A DNA stretch of 6,398 nt from Clostridia bacterium (lineage in GTDB: Bacteria; Bacillota_A; Clostridia; Christensenellales; Aristaeellaceae): assembly GCA_017397695.1 (NCBI GenBank), contig JAFQIF010000097.1, forward strand, positions 1 through 6,398, in the 5' to 3' direction. Below are positions 1 through 5,308 of the stretch, in pieces. The notes beneath the pieces are model-generated. The model was not told the origin of the DNA, ran no database searches, and saw only the letters and a program-made list of their open reading frames with translations. How positions within the stretch are numbered: the stretch's first letter is position 1; every line of letters begins with the position of its first letter. The position numbers and the translations under genes are program-made.

Positions 1-2
1 AT

Positions 3-203
3 CTGGTGAAGACGAGCTACGGCTATCATATCCTGCAGTATGCGGGTGATATCGCCAGCGGTGAGGTCGAGTTCACTGATGAAATCAAGACGGCTATCCA
101 CGACGAGATGCTTGCCGAGGCGCAGAGCGCTGCGTATGATGCTGCTGTGACCCAGTGGGTTTCCGAGGCGAAGGTCGAGACTTTCCCGAAGGTCATGCAG
201 TAA
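3..203 (+). CDS. PpiC-type peptidyl-prolyl cis-trans isomerase, C-terminal end (partial)
   Basis: This is the 3' end of a gene that begins before the window; 66 codons remain, read from base 3 and ending in TAA. The segment VKTSYGYHILQY matches the last strand of the parvulin (PpiC/rotamase) fold, where a V-x-T-x-x-G-Y-H-I pattern closes the domain and the histidine lies in the active site. About 50 mostly helical, acidic residues follow, ending in FPKVMQ, as in PrsA/SurA-like foldases with a C-terminal helix. Such proteins isomerise prolyl bonds and help exported proteins fold; in Gram-positives they are often lipoproteins. The N-terminus is missing, so I cannot see a signal peptide or lipobox, and PrsA versus a cytosolic PpiC remains open. 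A strong terminator follows 13 bases after the stop, so the gene ends its transcription unit. Confidence 0.8.
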   Translation: MVKTSYGYHILQYAGDIASGEVEFTDEIKTAIHDEMLAEAQSAAYDAAVTQWVSEAKVETFPKVMQ

Positions 204-216
204 TCCCAAAGAAAAC

Positions 217-252
217 AAAACGCTTCAGATGCTAGTCTGAAGCGTTTTTTCT
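217..252 (+). terminator. Rho-independent terminator after the PpiC gene
   Basis: A perfect inverted repeat, ACGCTTCAGA (220-229) and TCTGAAGCGT (236-245), is separated by a 6-base loop and runs straight into six T (245-250), then CTTTT. An A-rich run precedes it, so it could also act in reverse, but no leftward gene ends here. It separates the PpiC gene from the micro-genes that follow. Confidence 0.93.
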
Positions 253-254
253 TT

Positions 255-283
255 TGATGTTTTGCATGCATCGGACATAGAAT
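255..283 (+). promoter_or_regulatory. Candidate sigma-E-type sporulation promoter for the micro-gene pair
   Basis: CATAGAAT (276-283) matches the Bacillus sigma-E -10 consensus CATACAhT at 7 of 8 positions. ATGTT (257-261) matches the ATATT core of the -35 at 4 of 5. The 14-base spacing is the usual sigma-E distance. It lies directly behind the PpiC terminator and just upstream of two micro-genes, the second of which looks like spoVM, a mother-cell gene known in Bacillus subtilis to depend on sigma-E. The predicted start (near 289-291) would leave an extremely short leader before the first ribosome binding site, which is a weakness. No convincing sigma-A promoter is visible in this gap. Called by eye from consensus and position. 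Confidence 0.45.
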
Positions 284-290
284 GCATGCA
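263..290. repeat. Paired TGCATGCA boxes (9-bp inverted repeat, 20-bp pitch)
   Basis: TGCATGCAT (263-271) and ATGCATGCA (282-290) form a perfect inverted repeat with a 10-base spacer. Each arm also contains the self-palindrome TGCATGCA, so the same 8-mer occurs twice exactly 20 bp apart, about two helical turns. The spacer and second arm overlap the candidate -10 element. This could be a two-site operator or an RNA hairpin; I know of no regulator with this site. Confidence 0.5.
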
Positions 291-296
291 GGAGGG
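291..296 (+). promoter_or_regulatory. Ribosome binding site that selects GTG 303
   Basis: GGAGGG ends at 296. The in-frame ATG at 297 abuts it with no spacing, while the GTG at 303 has a 6-base spacer. Spacing therefore favours GTG as the start of the membrane micro-gene. Confidence 0.6.
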
Positions 297-302
297 ATGA
301 TC

Positions 303-458
303 GTGAGCAGAGGCGGAATATGCGGACGGCGCGGCTTTGGCGTCCTGTTGTCGCTGGCAGGCGTAATGATCATTTTTCTGTGTCTGCCGATGGAGTTTTT
401 TCTCCTGACGCTTGGCGTAATTCTGACGGCAGTTGGATTGTGGCTGCTTAATGACTAG
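303..458 (+). CDS. Small two-helix membrane protein, 51 residues, possible sporulation micro-gene
   Basis: I do not recognise a named family. The 51-codon frame starts at GTG behind GGAGGG and ends in TAG. The N-terminus is basic (R3, R9, R10). Two hydrophobic stretches follow, VLLSLAGVMIIFLCL (14-28) and FFLLTLGVILTAVGLWLL (32-49), joined by the short turn PME and ending in ND. This predicts a membrane hairpin, with the basic end probably cytoplasmic by the positive-inside rule. The 15-base gap to the spoVM-like gene contains that gene's ribosome binding site, so the two are probably co-transcribed, perhaps from the sigma-E-like promoter upstream. The real-gene case rests on the ribosome binding site, the coherent membrane pattern and the spacing. 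A role in spore-coat or forespore-membrane assembly is guilt by association only. Automated annotation may well miss it because of its length and GTG start. Confidence 0.68.
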   Translation: MSRGGICGRRGFGVLLSLAGVMIIFLCLPMEFFLLTLGVILTAVGLWLLND

Positions 459-460
459 GG

Positions 461-467
461 AAGGAGG
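461..467 (+). promoter_or_regulatory. Ribosome binding site of the spoVM-like gene
   Basis: AAGGAGG is a full anti-16S match placed 6 bases before ATG 474. It is strong evidence that this 26-codon frame is translated, which matters because the gene is far below usual length cut-offs. Confidence 0.8.
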
Positions 468-473
468 AGCGGT

Positions 474-554
474 ATGAGCGTAAGAATGATCTGCATCCGT
501 GCGCCAAAGCCGGTGCGTGTGTTGATTCGCTGGTTTTCAAAACGGGGAAAATAA
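474..554 (+). CDS. spoVM: Stage V sporulation protein SpoVM-like peptide, 26 residues
   Basis: This micro-gene encodes 26 residues, the same length as Bacillus subtilis SpoVM. The core ICIRAPKPVRVLIRWF aligns with the B. subtilis peptide (IKLPKFLGGIVRAM) at a two-residue offset: I8, P11, K12, I18 and R19 here correspond to I6, P9, K10, V16 and R17. The proline is the residue known to matter for placing SpoVM on the convex forespore membrane. SpoVM is an amphipathic helix that lies in the outer forespore membrane, recruits the coat ATPase SpoIVA and interacts with FtsH. Synteny is decisive: in B. subtilis spoVM also sits beside a convergent rpmB followed by yloU and yloV. This version is unusually basic (eight Arg/Lys, no acidic residue). 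Overall identity is low, as expected for so short a peptide, so the call rests on length, the P-K and R positions, the ribosome binding site and gene order. Confidence 0.8.
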   Translation: MSVRMICIRAPKPVRVLIRWFSKRGK

Positions 555-589
555 TAAAAACACCCGGCTTCTGAAAAGAAACCGGGTGT
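548..589 (-). terminator. Rho-independent terminator of rpmB
   Basis: The inverted repeat pairs 560-571 with 578-589 around a 6-base loop. Read leftward the stem ends in TTTTTATTATT. The pair 568/581 is a G.U wobble in the leftward RNA but a C.A mismatch in the rightward RNA, and the T tract exists only leftward. Both point to service for rpmB. Rightward transcripts from the spoVM-like gene therefore have no good terminator here. Confidence 0.88.
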
Positions 590-609
590 CCTCATGTCAA
601 TATGGACAA

Positions 610-801
610 TTACAGAGCACGCTCGACCTTGCCGCTGCGCAGGCAACGGGTGCAAACGTTCATATGACGAACGGTGCCGCCGACGGTCACGCGAACACGC
701 TGAGTGTTCGGCAGCCAAACGCGATTGCTCTTGCGGTTGGAGTGGCTGACGTTGTGGCCGCTCATAGCGCCCTTCTGGCAAACCTCACAAATCTTACCCA
801 T
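610..801 (-). CDS. rpmB: 50S ribosomal protein L28, zinc-ribbon form
   Basis: The 63-residue product begins MGKICEVCQKGAMSGHNVSHS, followed by the conserved N-R-K/S-N-R-V-W-L-P-N core, and ends in CTRCLRSGKVERAL. It is a typical bacterial L28 of normal length, a component of the large ribosomal subunit. Two CxxC pairs (C5/C8 and C50/C53) make the zinc-binding C+ version. The start is the ATG at 801-799, preceded by AAGGAGGTG (815-807). An in-frame ATG at 834 would add 11 residues unlike the family and lies near the predicted transcript start, so I rejected it. The gene is monocistronic, with its own promoter and terminator. It converges with the spoVM-like gene and diverges from the yloU operon, as in Bacillus subtilis. 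Confidence 0.97.
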   Translation of the reverse strand: MGKICEVCQKGAMSGHNVSHSNRKSNRVWLPNTQRVRVTVGGTVRHMNVCTRCLRSGKVERAL

Positions 802-843
802 GATCACACCTCCTTCTGGTGCGTAAACAGTCATAACACGATT

Positions 844-872
844 ATTTTAGCACCTGAACCCCGATTTGACAA
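844..872 (-). promoter_or_regulatory. Sigma-A promoter of rpmB
   Basis: Read leftward, TTGTCA (872-867) and TAAAAT (849-844) are separated by exactly 17 bases. Each matches the sigma-A consensus at 5 of 6 positions. Transcription should start near 837, giving a leader of about 35 bases that contains the rpmB ribosome binding site. Confidence 0.82.
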
Positions 873-903
873 GTGTTTTTTAAATTTTGTTTTGAATAAA
901 ATG

Positions 904-937
904 AAAAAAACTGCCTGTTAAACCGTTCAACAGGGAG
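904..937 (-). terminator. Leftward intrinsic terminator upstream of the rpmB promoter
   Basis: Read leftward, CCTGTTGAA (934-926) pairs with TTTAACAGG (922-914) around the loop CGG. After a C.C mismatch, two more pairs lead directly into seven T (910-904). The 928/920 position is a G.U wobble in the leftward RNA but an A.C mismatch in the rightward RNA, so the structure favours leftward transcripts. No leftward gene lies to its right in the window. It may shield rpmB from antisense transcription or end a short RNA. Confidence 0.55.
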
Positions 938-975
938 AAAACCGAGAATATGCAGCAGATTTTTTCGAGGAATCC

Positions 976-1004
976 TTGTAAAATTGTAAGCTTTCTTGTA
1001 TACT
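976..1004 (+). promoter_or_regulatory. Sigma-A promoter of the yloU-fakA(-recG) operon
   Basis: TTGTAA (976-981) and TATACT (999-1004) are separated by exactly 17 bases. Transcription should begin near 1011, giving a leader of about 50 bases. This is the only convincing rightward promoter before yloU, and it points away from the rpmB promoter. Confidence 0.8.
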
Positions 1005-1027
1005 GTAAAATGATCCATTGAGATTTC

Positions 1028-1042
1028 GGGTCAGTATGACCC
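1028..1042. repeat. Perfect inverted repeat in the yloU leader
   Basis: GGGTCA-GTA-TGACCC is a perfect 6-bp inverted repeat with a 3-base centre, beginning about 17 bases after the predicted transcript start and ending 5 bases before the ribosome binding site. It could be an operator or a small leader hairpin. No T tract follows close enough for it to be a convincing terminator. Confidence 0.5.
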
Positions 1043-1062
1043 TGCGCAAGGAGGGTTTTTTC

Positions 1063-1413
1063 ATGGAATGCAAAATCAACAACGATCTCGGTCAGATTAC
1101 GATTAACGAGGATGTCCTGCTGAAGGTGGCGGGTTATGCTGCGCTGGAATGCTATGGCATCGTGGCGATGTCTTCCAAGCGTGCAAAAGATGGCTTTGTC
1201 GAGTGGCTGGGCAGGGAGAACCTGACCAAGGGCGTTCGCGTCAATGTGACCGAAGGCGGCATCGACATCGACCTGTACATCATTGTCGAGTACGGTATCT
1301 CCATCGTGGAGGTCTGCAAGATCATCAAGTCTCAGGTCTGCTATAAGATTGAGAACATGACGGGCGCTAAAGTGCGCAGAGTGAATATTTCAGTAGAGGG
1401 TATCCGCGTCTGA
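1063..1413 (+). CDS. yloU: Asp23/Gls24 (YloU) family envelope stress response protein
   Basis: The 116-residue protein opens with the family pattern LGQITINEDVLLKVAGYAAL (9-28), continues with the E-C-Y-G-I-V segment, and has the alternating strand region IDIDLYIIVEYGISI before the C-terminal VRRVNISVEGIRV. Length and pattern fit the short, cytosolic YloU branch rather than the longer membrane-anchored relatives. Asp23-family proteins in Gram-positives are linked to the cell envelope and alkaline or envelope stress; the biochemical role of YloU is not settled. The ATG at 1063 is chosen because AAGGAGGG ends 7 bases before it. An in-frame ATG at 1018 would add 15 residues unlike the family and would read through the ribosome binding site. 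fakA follows after 28 bases; the two genes are paired across many Bacillota, suggesting a shared role in membrane homeostasis. Confidence 0.93.
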   Translation: MECKINNDLGQITINEDVLLKVAGYAALECYGIVAMSSKRAKDGFVEWLGRENLTKGVRVNVTEGGIDIDLYIIVEYGISIVEVCKIIKSQVCYKIENMTGAKVRRVNISVEGIRV

Positions 1414-1428
1414 TCCCTGACGTAAACT

Positions 1429-1433
1429 GGAGG
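1429..1433 (+). promoter_or_regulatory. Ribosome binding site that supports the TTG start of fakA
   Basis: GGAGG lies 8 bases before TTG 1442. The resulting N-terminus (MSQQAIDGLLLKEMIIAGANLL) matches where FakA/YloV proteins begin, and no alternative ATG or GTG fits both the spacing and the family start. Confidence 0.75.
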
Positions 1434-1441
1434 CGAAATTT

Positions 1442-3130
1442 TTGTCACAGCAAGCTATTGACGGGTTGCTTCTGAAAGAGATGATTATCGCGGGAGCGAA
1501 CCTGCTTGAACAGAACCGTGAGGCGATTGACGCGCTGAACGTGTTCCCCGTGCCGGACGGCGACACGGGTACCAATATGTCCCTGACAATGAAATCCACG
1601 GTGAAGGAAATTGCTGCGCAGGATGTTCCTAGTGCGGCCAAGCTGGCGTCTCTGGCGGCTCGCGGTGCGCTCGAGGGTGCCCGCGGCAATTCCGGCGTTA
1701 TCTTGTCCCAGATCCTGCGCGGCTTCTCGCGCGGTATTGAGGGCTGCGATACCATCGATGCCGAGGCTTTTGTCAAGGGCCTGCGTTCTGGTGCGGATAC
1801 TGCGTATAAGGCGGTTATGAAGCCGAAGGAAGGCACCATCCTCACCGTAATCCGCGTGATTGCTGAGGATACGCAGCGCTACGTGACCAAGAAGCCGCGT
1901 ACCGTTGCCGAGGTTCTTGATAAGATGATCCGCAGCGGCGAGGCGATTCTGGAGAAGACTCCGGACATGCTTCCGGCGCTTAAGCAGGCTGGCGTGGTTG
2001 ACTCCGGCGGACAGGGTCTGCTTACCGTGCTCAAGGGCTGGCGCGCTGCTTTCAATGGCGAGCAGATTGAAGAGACCAGCGCTGGGGTGGGCGGGGCCGC
2101 AACCTTCGAATTCGAGGATGATCATGAGTCTCTGGAAGAGCTGACGTTCAAGTACTGTACTGAATTCGTTATTCAGGATATGAACGAAGGCGTGACCGAG
2201 GATGACATCAACAAGTTCCGAACTCGCCTGGGCCGTATCGGCGACTGTGTCGTGTGTGTGGGTGATTTTGAGTTCGTCAAGGTGCATGTCCATACCAATG
2301 ATCCCGGCAAGGCCATTCAGTGGGCCTGCGCGATGGGTGATCTGGTCAACCTGAAGATTGATAACATGGCTGAGGAGCGCAGGGAGCGCATGGCCAAGGC
2401 CGAGGCTGCGCAGAAGGAAGCTGAAAAAAAGCGCCTGGAGGAGGAAGCAGCCAAGGCTGAAACCCCGAAGAAGGAGTACGGTATGGTTGCCGTGTCCCTG
2501 GGCGAAGGTTTCTCCAGCATCTTTACTGATCTGGGTGTGGATCATATCGTCGAAGGCGGCCAGACCATGAACCCGAGCATTGAGGATATACTCGATGCCA
2601 TCCATGGCGTGGGTGCGAAGAATGTTATCGTTCTGCCCAACAACTCCAACGTCATTCTTGCAGCTTCTCAGGCAGCCGAACTGGCAGAGGACGTCAATGT
2701 TATCGTCCTGCCGACTAAAAATGTCGCCATGGGCATTGGCGCGGTGATCGCGTTCAATCCGGAGGCGAGCGTCGATGAGAATCGTGAAGAGATGACCGCC
2801 GCTGCTGAGCAGGTGAAAACCGGTCAGATCACATTTGCTGTCCGTGATACCGTGTTTGAAGACAAGGAGATCAAGGAAGGCGATATCATCGGTATTCACA
2901 ACGGCCGCATTGAGACCGTTGGTCAGAATGTGCACGACATCGCAGTCGATCTGGTTGGCCACGTCGTAGAAGAAGGCGATTCCCTGATCACCATCTATTA
3001 TGGTCAGGATACCACCGAGGAGGATGCGCAGGCGCTGGGCGCTGAGGTTGCGGAACTCTTCGGCGATCTGGACGTCGAAGTGCAGTATGGCGGTCAGCCG
3101 CTGTATTATTACCTGATTTCCGCAGAATAA
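1442..3130 (+). CDS. fakA: Fatty acid kinase, DAK2-domain protein (FakA/YloV family)
   Basis: The 562-residue protein is full length for FakA. The N-terminal DAK2 (DhaL-like) ATP-binding domain spans about 1-205 and shows NVFPVPDGDTGTNM (33-46, with metal-binding D39 and D41), ARGNSGVILSQ (80-90) and VVDSGGQGL (185-193). A middle domain follows at about 225-308 with VHVHTNDPG (281-289); C239, H282 and H284 are placed like the structural zinc ligands reported for this family. Residues 309-342 form a highly charged, probably helical linker. The C-terminal DegV-like domain (345-562) ends in the typical GGQPLYYYLISAE. FakA phosphorylates exogenous or recycled fatty acids held by a FakB carrier protein, giving acyl-phosphate for phospholipid synthesis. 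No fakB is in the window. The TTG start may limit translation. Older annotations call such proteins dihydroxyacetone kinase-like, but glycerone kinase activity is not expected. Confidence 0.95.
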   Translation: MSQQAIDGLLLKEMIIAGANLLEQNREAIDALNVFPVPDGDTGTNMSLTMKSTVKEIAAQDVPSAAKLASLAARGALEGARGNSGVILSQILRGFSRGIEGCDTIDAEAFVKGLRSGADTAYKAVMKPKEGTILTVIRVIAEDTQRYVTKKPRTVAEVLDKMIRSGEAILEKTPDMLPALKQAGVVDSGGQGLLTVLKGWRAAFNGEQIEETSAGVGGAATFEFEDDHESLEELTFKYCTEFVIQDMNEGVTEDDINKFRTRLGRIGDCVVCVGDFEFVKVHVHTNDPGKAIQWACAMGDLVNLKIDNMAEERRERMAKAEAAQKEAEKKRLEEEAAKAETPKKEYGMVAVSLGEGFSSIFTDLGVDHIVEGGQTMNPSIEDILDAIHGVGAKNVIVLPNNSNVILAASQAAELAEDVNVIVLPTKNVAMGIGAVIAFNPEASVDENREEMTAAAEQVKTGQITFAVRDTVFEDKEIKEGDIIGIHNGRIETVGQNVHDIAVDLVGHVVEEGDSLITIYYGQDTTEEDAQALGAEVAELFGDLDVEVQYGGQPLYYYLISAE

Positions 3131-3153
3131 GCGGCGATCTGAACAGAAAACAT

Positions 3154-3179
3154 GCCGCGTCCGTTCGGGCGCGGCTTTT
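3154..3179 (+). terminator. Weak terminator or attenuator between fakA and recG
   Basis: GCCGCG (3154-3159) pairs with CGCGGC (3170-3175), extended inward by a U.G wobble and CC/GG around a GTTC tetraloop, then TTTTG. The 3160/3169 wobble pairs only in the rightward RNA. The stem is strong but the T tract is just four bases, so partial read-through into recG is likely. Confidence 0.6.
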
Positions 3180-3201
3180 GTGATGAAGGGAGGGTGCATA
3201 T

Positions 3202-5199
3202 ATGCGTCTGCTTAGCGAAATCAAGGGCTTTGGTCCAAAGCGGCTGGAGGCGCTTGAAAAGAAAGGTATTCTTTCCTCGCTGGATCTGATCGAGCGCCTT
3301 CCTACAGGTTATCGCGATACGACGCATCCGCTTTCTCCCGCACAGATGACGGAAGGCATGCAGGCATGCTTTGAAGGCTTTGTCACCGGTAAGCCAGCTC
3401 TTCATCGGGTTCGGGGCATGCAGTGGGTGTCGGCGACAATCGCTGACGAATACGGCAAGATCCGCTGCATGTGGTTCAATCAGTCCTGGATGCGAGACAG
3501 GCTCTTTGATACGCAGCATGTTGTGCTCTATGGCCGCTGTGTGCGCAAGAAGAGCGGCTTGTTTGTAATCAATCCTACACTGGAGGAGGCAGGGAGTATT
3601 TCGCCTTCGTATGCGCCTGTGCCGGGCGTGGGCCAGAAGACGCTTCGTGATGCGGTCAGGCTGCTGCTGGATGAGTATGATGAGCCAGATGTTCTGCCTC
3701 AGTCCTTTGTGCGGCGCTATGGGCTTATGGACAGACGCCAAGCTCTGGAGCAGGCGCACTTTCCGACGGATTTCGATATGCTGGCCAAGGCGAAGGAACG
3801 CCTGGCATTTGAAGAGCTCCTGCTGTTCCAGGCCGGTATTGCAGGGGCTGCCGGTGCGCGCAGAGAGGCGAAGCCGCTTGCCGTAAGGGATTATTGGATT
3901 GAAGAATTCCTTCAGGACTTACCGTTTGATCCAACGAATGCACAGCGCTGCGTCATTGCCGAGATTGCGCAGGATCTGCGCAAGTCTGAGGCCATGGCGC
4001 GCATGGTTCAGGGAGATGTAGGCTGTGGCAAGACATTGATCGCTTTTTGCGCGCTTTATCTGTGCGTGCGCGCGGGCGCTCAGGGGGCGCTGATGGCGCC
4101 GACGGAGATCCTTGCTGCGCAGCATTACAGAAGTGCGGTTGAAATGCTTGCTCCGTTGGGTATCTCCTGCGGTTTGGTTACCGGACATATGACTGCTGCC
4201 GAAAAGCGGCGTGCTAGGCAAGCTGTTGCTTCGGGTGAGTGGCGGGTGATAATCGGTACGCACGCGCTGATCTCGGAAGGAATGGAATTTGAAGATCTTC
4301 GTCTGGTGATTACCGATGAGCAGCATCGATTTGGCGTCCGGCAGCGCACCATGCTGGAAGGAAAGGGCTTTTCTCCGCATGTCATGGTGATGAGCGCTAC
4401 GCCGATTCCGCGTTCACTGTCGCTGGTTCTTTACGGCGATCTCGATCTTTCCATTGTCGATGAGCTTCCACCGGGGCGTACGCCTGTGCGTACGCGTATT
4501 GTGCCAGAAGAAAAGCGGGAAGGTATGTATGCATTTATCCGTACACAGGCTGCATTGGGATTCCAGACGTATGTTGTCTGTCCGCTGGTGGGTGAGCAGG
4601 AGATGGAGGATCCGGATTTGCGCAGCGCATCGCAGGTACAGTGCGAACTGAAGGAGGCGCTTGCGCCGTTGAGTGTTGGTCTTGTACACGGCAGAATGAG
4701 CAAGCGCGAAAAAGAAGAAACACTGGAGCGTTTTTACGCAGGAGAAACGAATGTACTCGTCGCGACAACGGTAATTGAGGTTGGCGTCAATGTACCGCGC
4801 GCGACAGTAATGGTCATTGAGGGAGCAGAGCGCTTCGGACTGGCTCAGCTTCATCAGCTGCGCGGACGCGTAGGACGCGGTGCGCAGGAGAGCTGGTGCT
4901 TCCTGATGGCGCAGCCCAACGAGCGGCTGAAAACGCTGGTGTCTACTTGTGATGGTTTTATCGTCGCTCAGAAGGATCTGGAGCTGCGCGGGGCAGGAGA
5001 GTTCTTTGGCACAAGGCAGCATGGAGAGCCGCAGATGCCTGCGCTGATGCTCTCTTCCGATTCCAGATTGCTGGCGCGCACGCGCGATGCATTTCTGGAT
5101 ATTTCTAAAAATTCTGTATATAATGATGAGTACAGGAAGATTGTATACGCTGCTTGTCAGCGATTTGACAGGCAAGGTGCATATTTTGCCAGAAATTGA
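3202..5199 (+). CDS. recG: ATP-dependent DNA helicase RecG
   Basis: The 665-residue protein is complete and near the usual 670-690. RecG remodels stalled replication forks and branch-migrates Holliday junctions. The N-terminal region carries a helix-hairpin-like IKGFGPKRLEALEKKGI (7-23) followed by the wedge/OB domain (to about 150). The helicase core shows Walker A GDVGCGKT (271-278, K277; Cys replaces the more usual Ser), DEQH (372-375), SATPIPRSLSLVLYGDLD (from S398), ELPPGRTPVR, then VIEGAERFGLAQLHQLRGRVGRG (motif VI, Q549-G560). The RecG-specific TRG region is present as DLELRGAGEFFGTRQHG (592-608). All motifs look intact. The start follows GGGAGGG with 7-base spacing. It lies 71 bases after fakA across a weak hairpin, so it is probably transcribed by read-through. 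No promoter of its own is evident. No clear terminator follows the TGA stop. Confidence 0.98.
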   Translation: MRLLSEIKGFGPKRLEALEKKGILSSLDLIERLPTGYRDTTHPLSPAQMTEGMQACFEGFVTGKPALHRVRGMQWVSATIADEYGKIRCMWFNQSWMRDRLFDTQHVVLYGRCVRKKSGLFVINPTLEEAGSISPSYAPVPGVGQKTLRDAVRLLLDEYDEPDVLPQSFVRRYGLMDRRQALEQAHFPTDFDMLAKAKERLAFEELLLFQAGIAGAAGARREAKPLAVRDYWIEEFLQDLPFDPTNAQRCVIAEIAQDLRKSEAMARMVQGDVGCGKTLIAFCALYLCVRAGAQGALMAPTEILAAQHYRSAVEMLAPLGISCGLVTGHMTAAEKRRARQAVASGEWRVIIGTHALISEGMEFEDLRLVITDEQHRFGVRQRTMLEGKGFSPHVMVMSATPIPRSLSLVLYGDLDLSIVDELPPGRTPVRTRIVPEEKREGMYAFIRTQAALGFQTYVVCPLVGEQEMEDPDLRSASQVQCELKEALAPLSVGLVHGRMSKREKEETLERFYAGETNVLVATTVIEVGVNVPRATVMVIEGAERFGLAQLHQLRGRVGRGAQESWCFLMAQPNERLKTLVSTCDGFIVAQKDLELRGAGEFFGTRQHGEPQMPALMLSSDSRLLARTRDAFLDISKNSVYNDEYRKIVYAACQRFDRQGAYFARN

Positions 5200-5308
5200 T
5201 GCAGAATGAGAAGATTCAGACAAACCTTTGCGATATGCAATGAATAAGCCCTGCTGTTCCGTATAGATGGACGCGGTGAAATCTGTGCACAAAAATTACA
5301 GAAAAACA
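5200..5308. other. Intergenic stretch after recG with no recognised element
   Basis: I find no gene, no T-tracted hairpin and no repeat of note here. Short inverted repeats such as TTGC-GATAT-GCAA lack a following T tract. recG transcripts may therefore run on toward ppdK or end in a way not visible from sequence. Confidence 0.5.

Noticed and set aside
271..280. Possible SpoIIID box (GGACATAG)
   Set aside because: It matches only part of the loose SpoIIID consensus, and short degenerate matches are frequent by chance.
297..299. ATG as start of the membrane micro-gene
   Set aside because: It abuts GGAGGG with no spacing; the GTG at 303 has a proper 6-base spacer.
26..373. Leftward open frame of 115 codons opposite the PpiC end
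   Set aside because: It crosses the PpiC terminator and the micro-gene promoter and has no recognisable product.
802..834. Eleven-codon N-terminal extension of L28
   Set aside because: The extension is unlike any L28 and contains the ribosome binding site itself; MGKICEVC is the family start.
586..921. Rightward open frame of 111 codons across rpmB
   Set aside because: It is antisense to L28 and runs through the rpmB promoter and the leftward terminator; no ribosome binding site.
1018..1062. Fifteen-codon upstream extension of yloU
   Set aside because: It reads through the inverted repeat and ribosome binding site, and the added residues do not match the Asp23 family.
1445..3199. Leftward open frame of 584 codons opposite fakA
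   Set aside because: It is the mirror of a strongly supported gene and arises from codon bias that avoids the reverse-strand stop triplets. Its product has no recognisable motif and there is no ribosome binding site or promoter.
3109..3759. Leftward open frame of 216 codons opposite the recG 5' end
   Set aside because: It is antisense to the RecG wedge domain, low in complexity and without start signals.
4414..5292. Leftward open frame of 292 codons opposite the recG 3' end
   Set aside because: It overlaps the conserved helicase motifs of recG and shows no family pattern or ribosome binding site.
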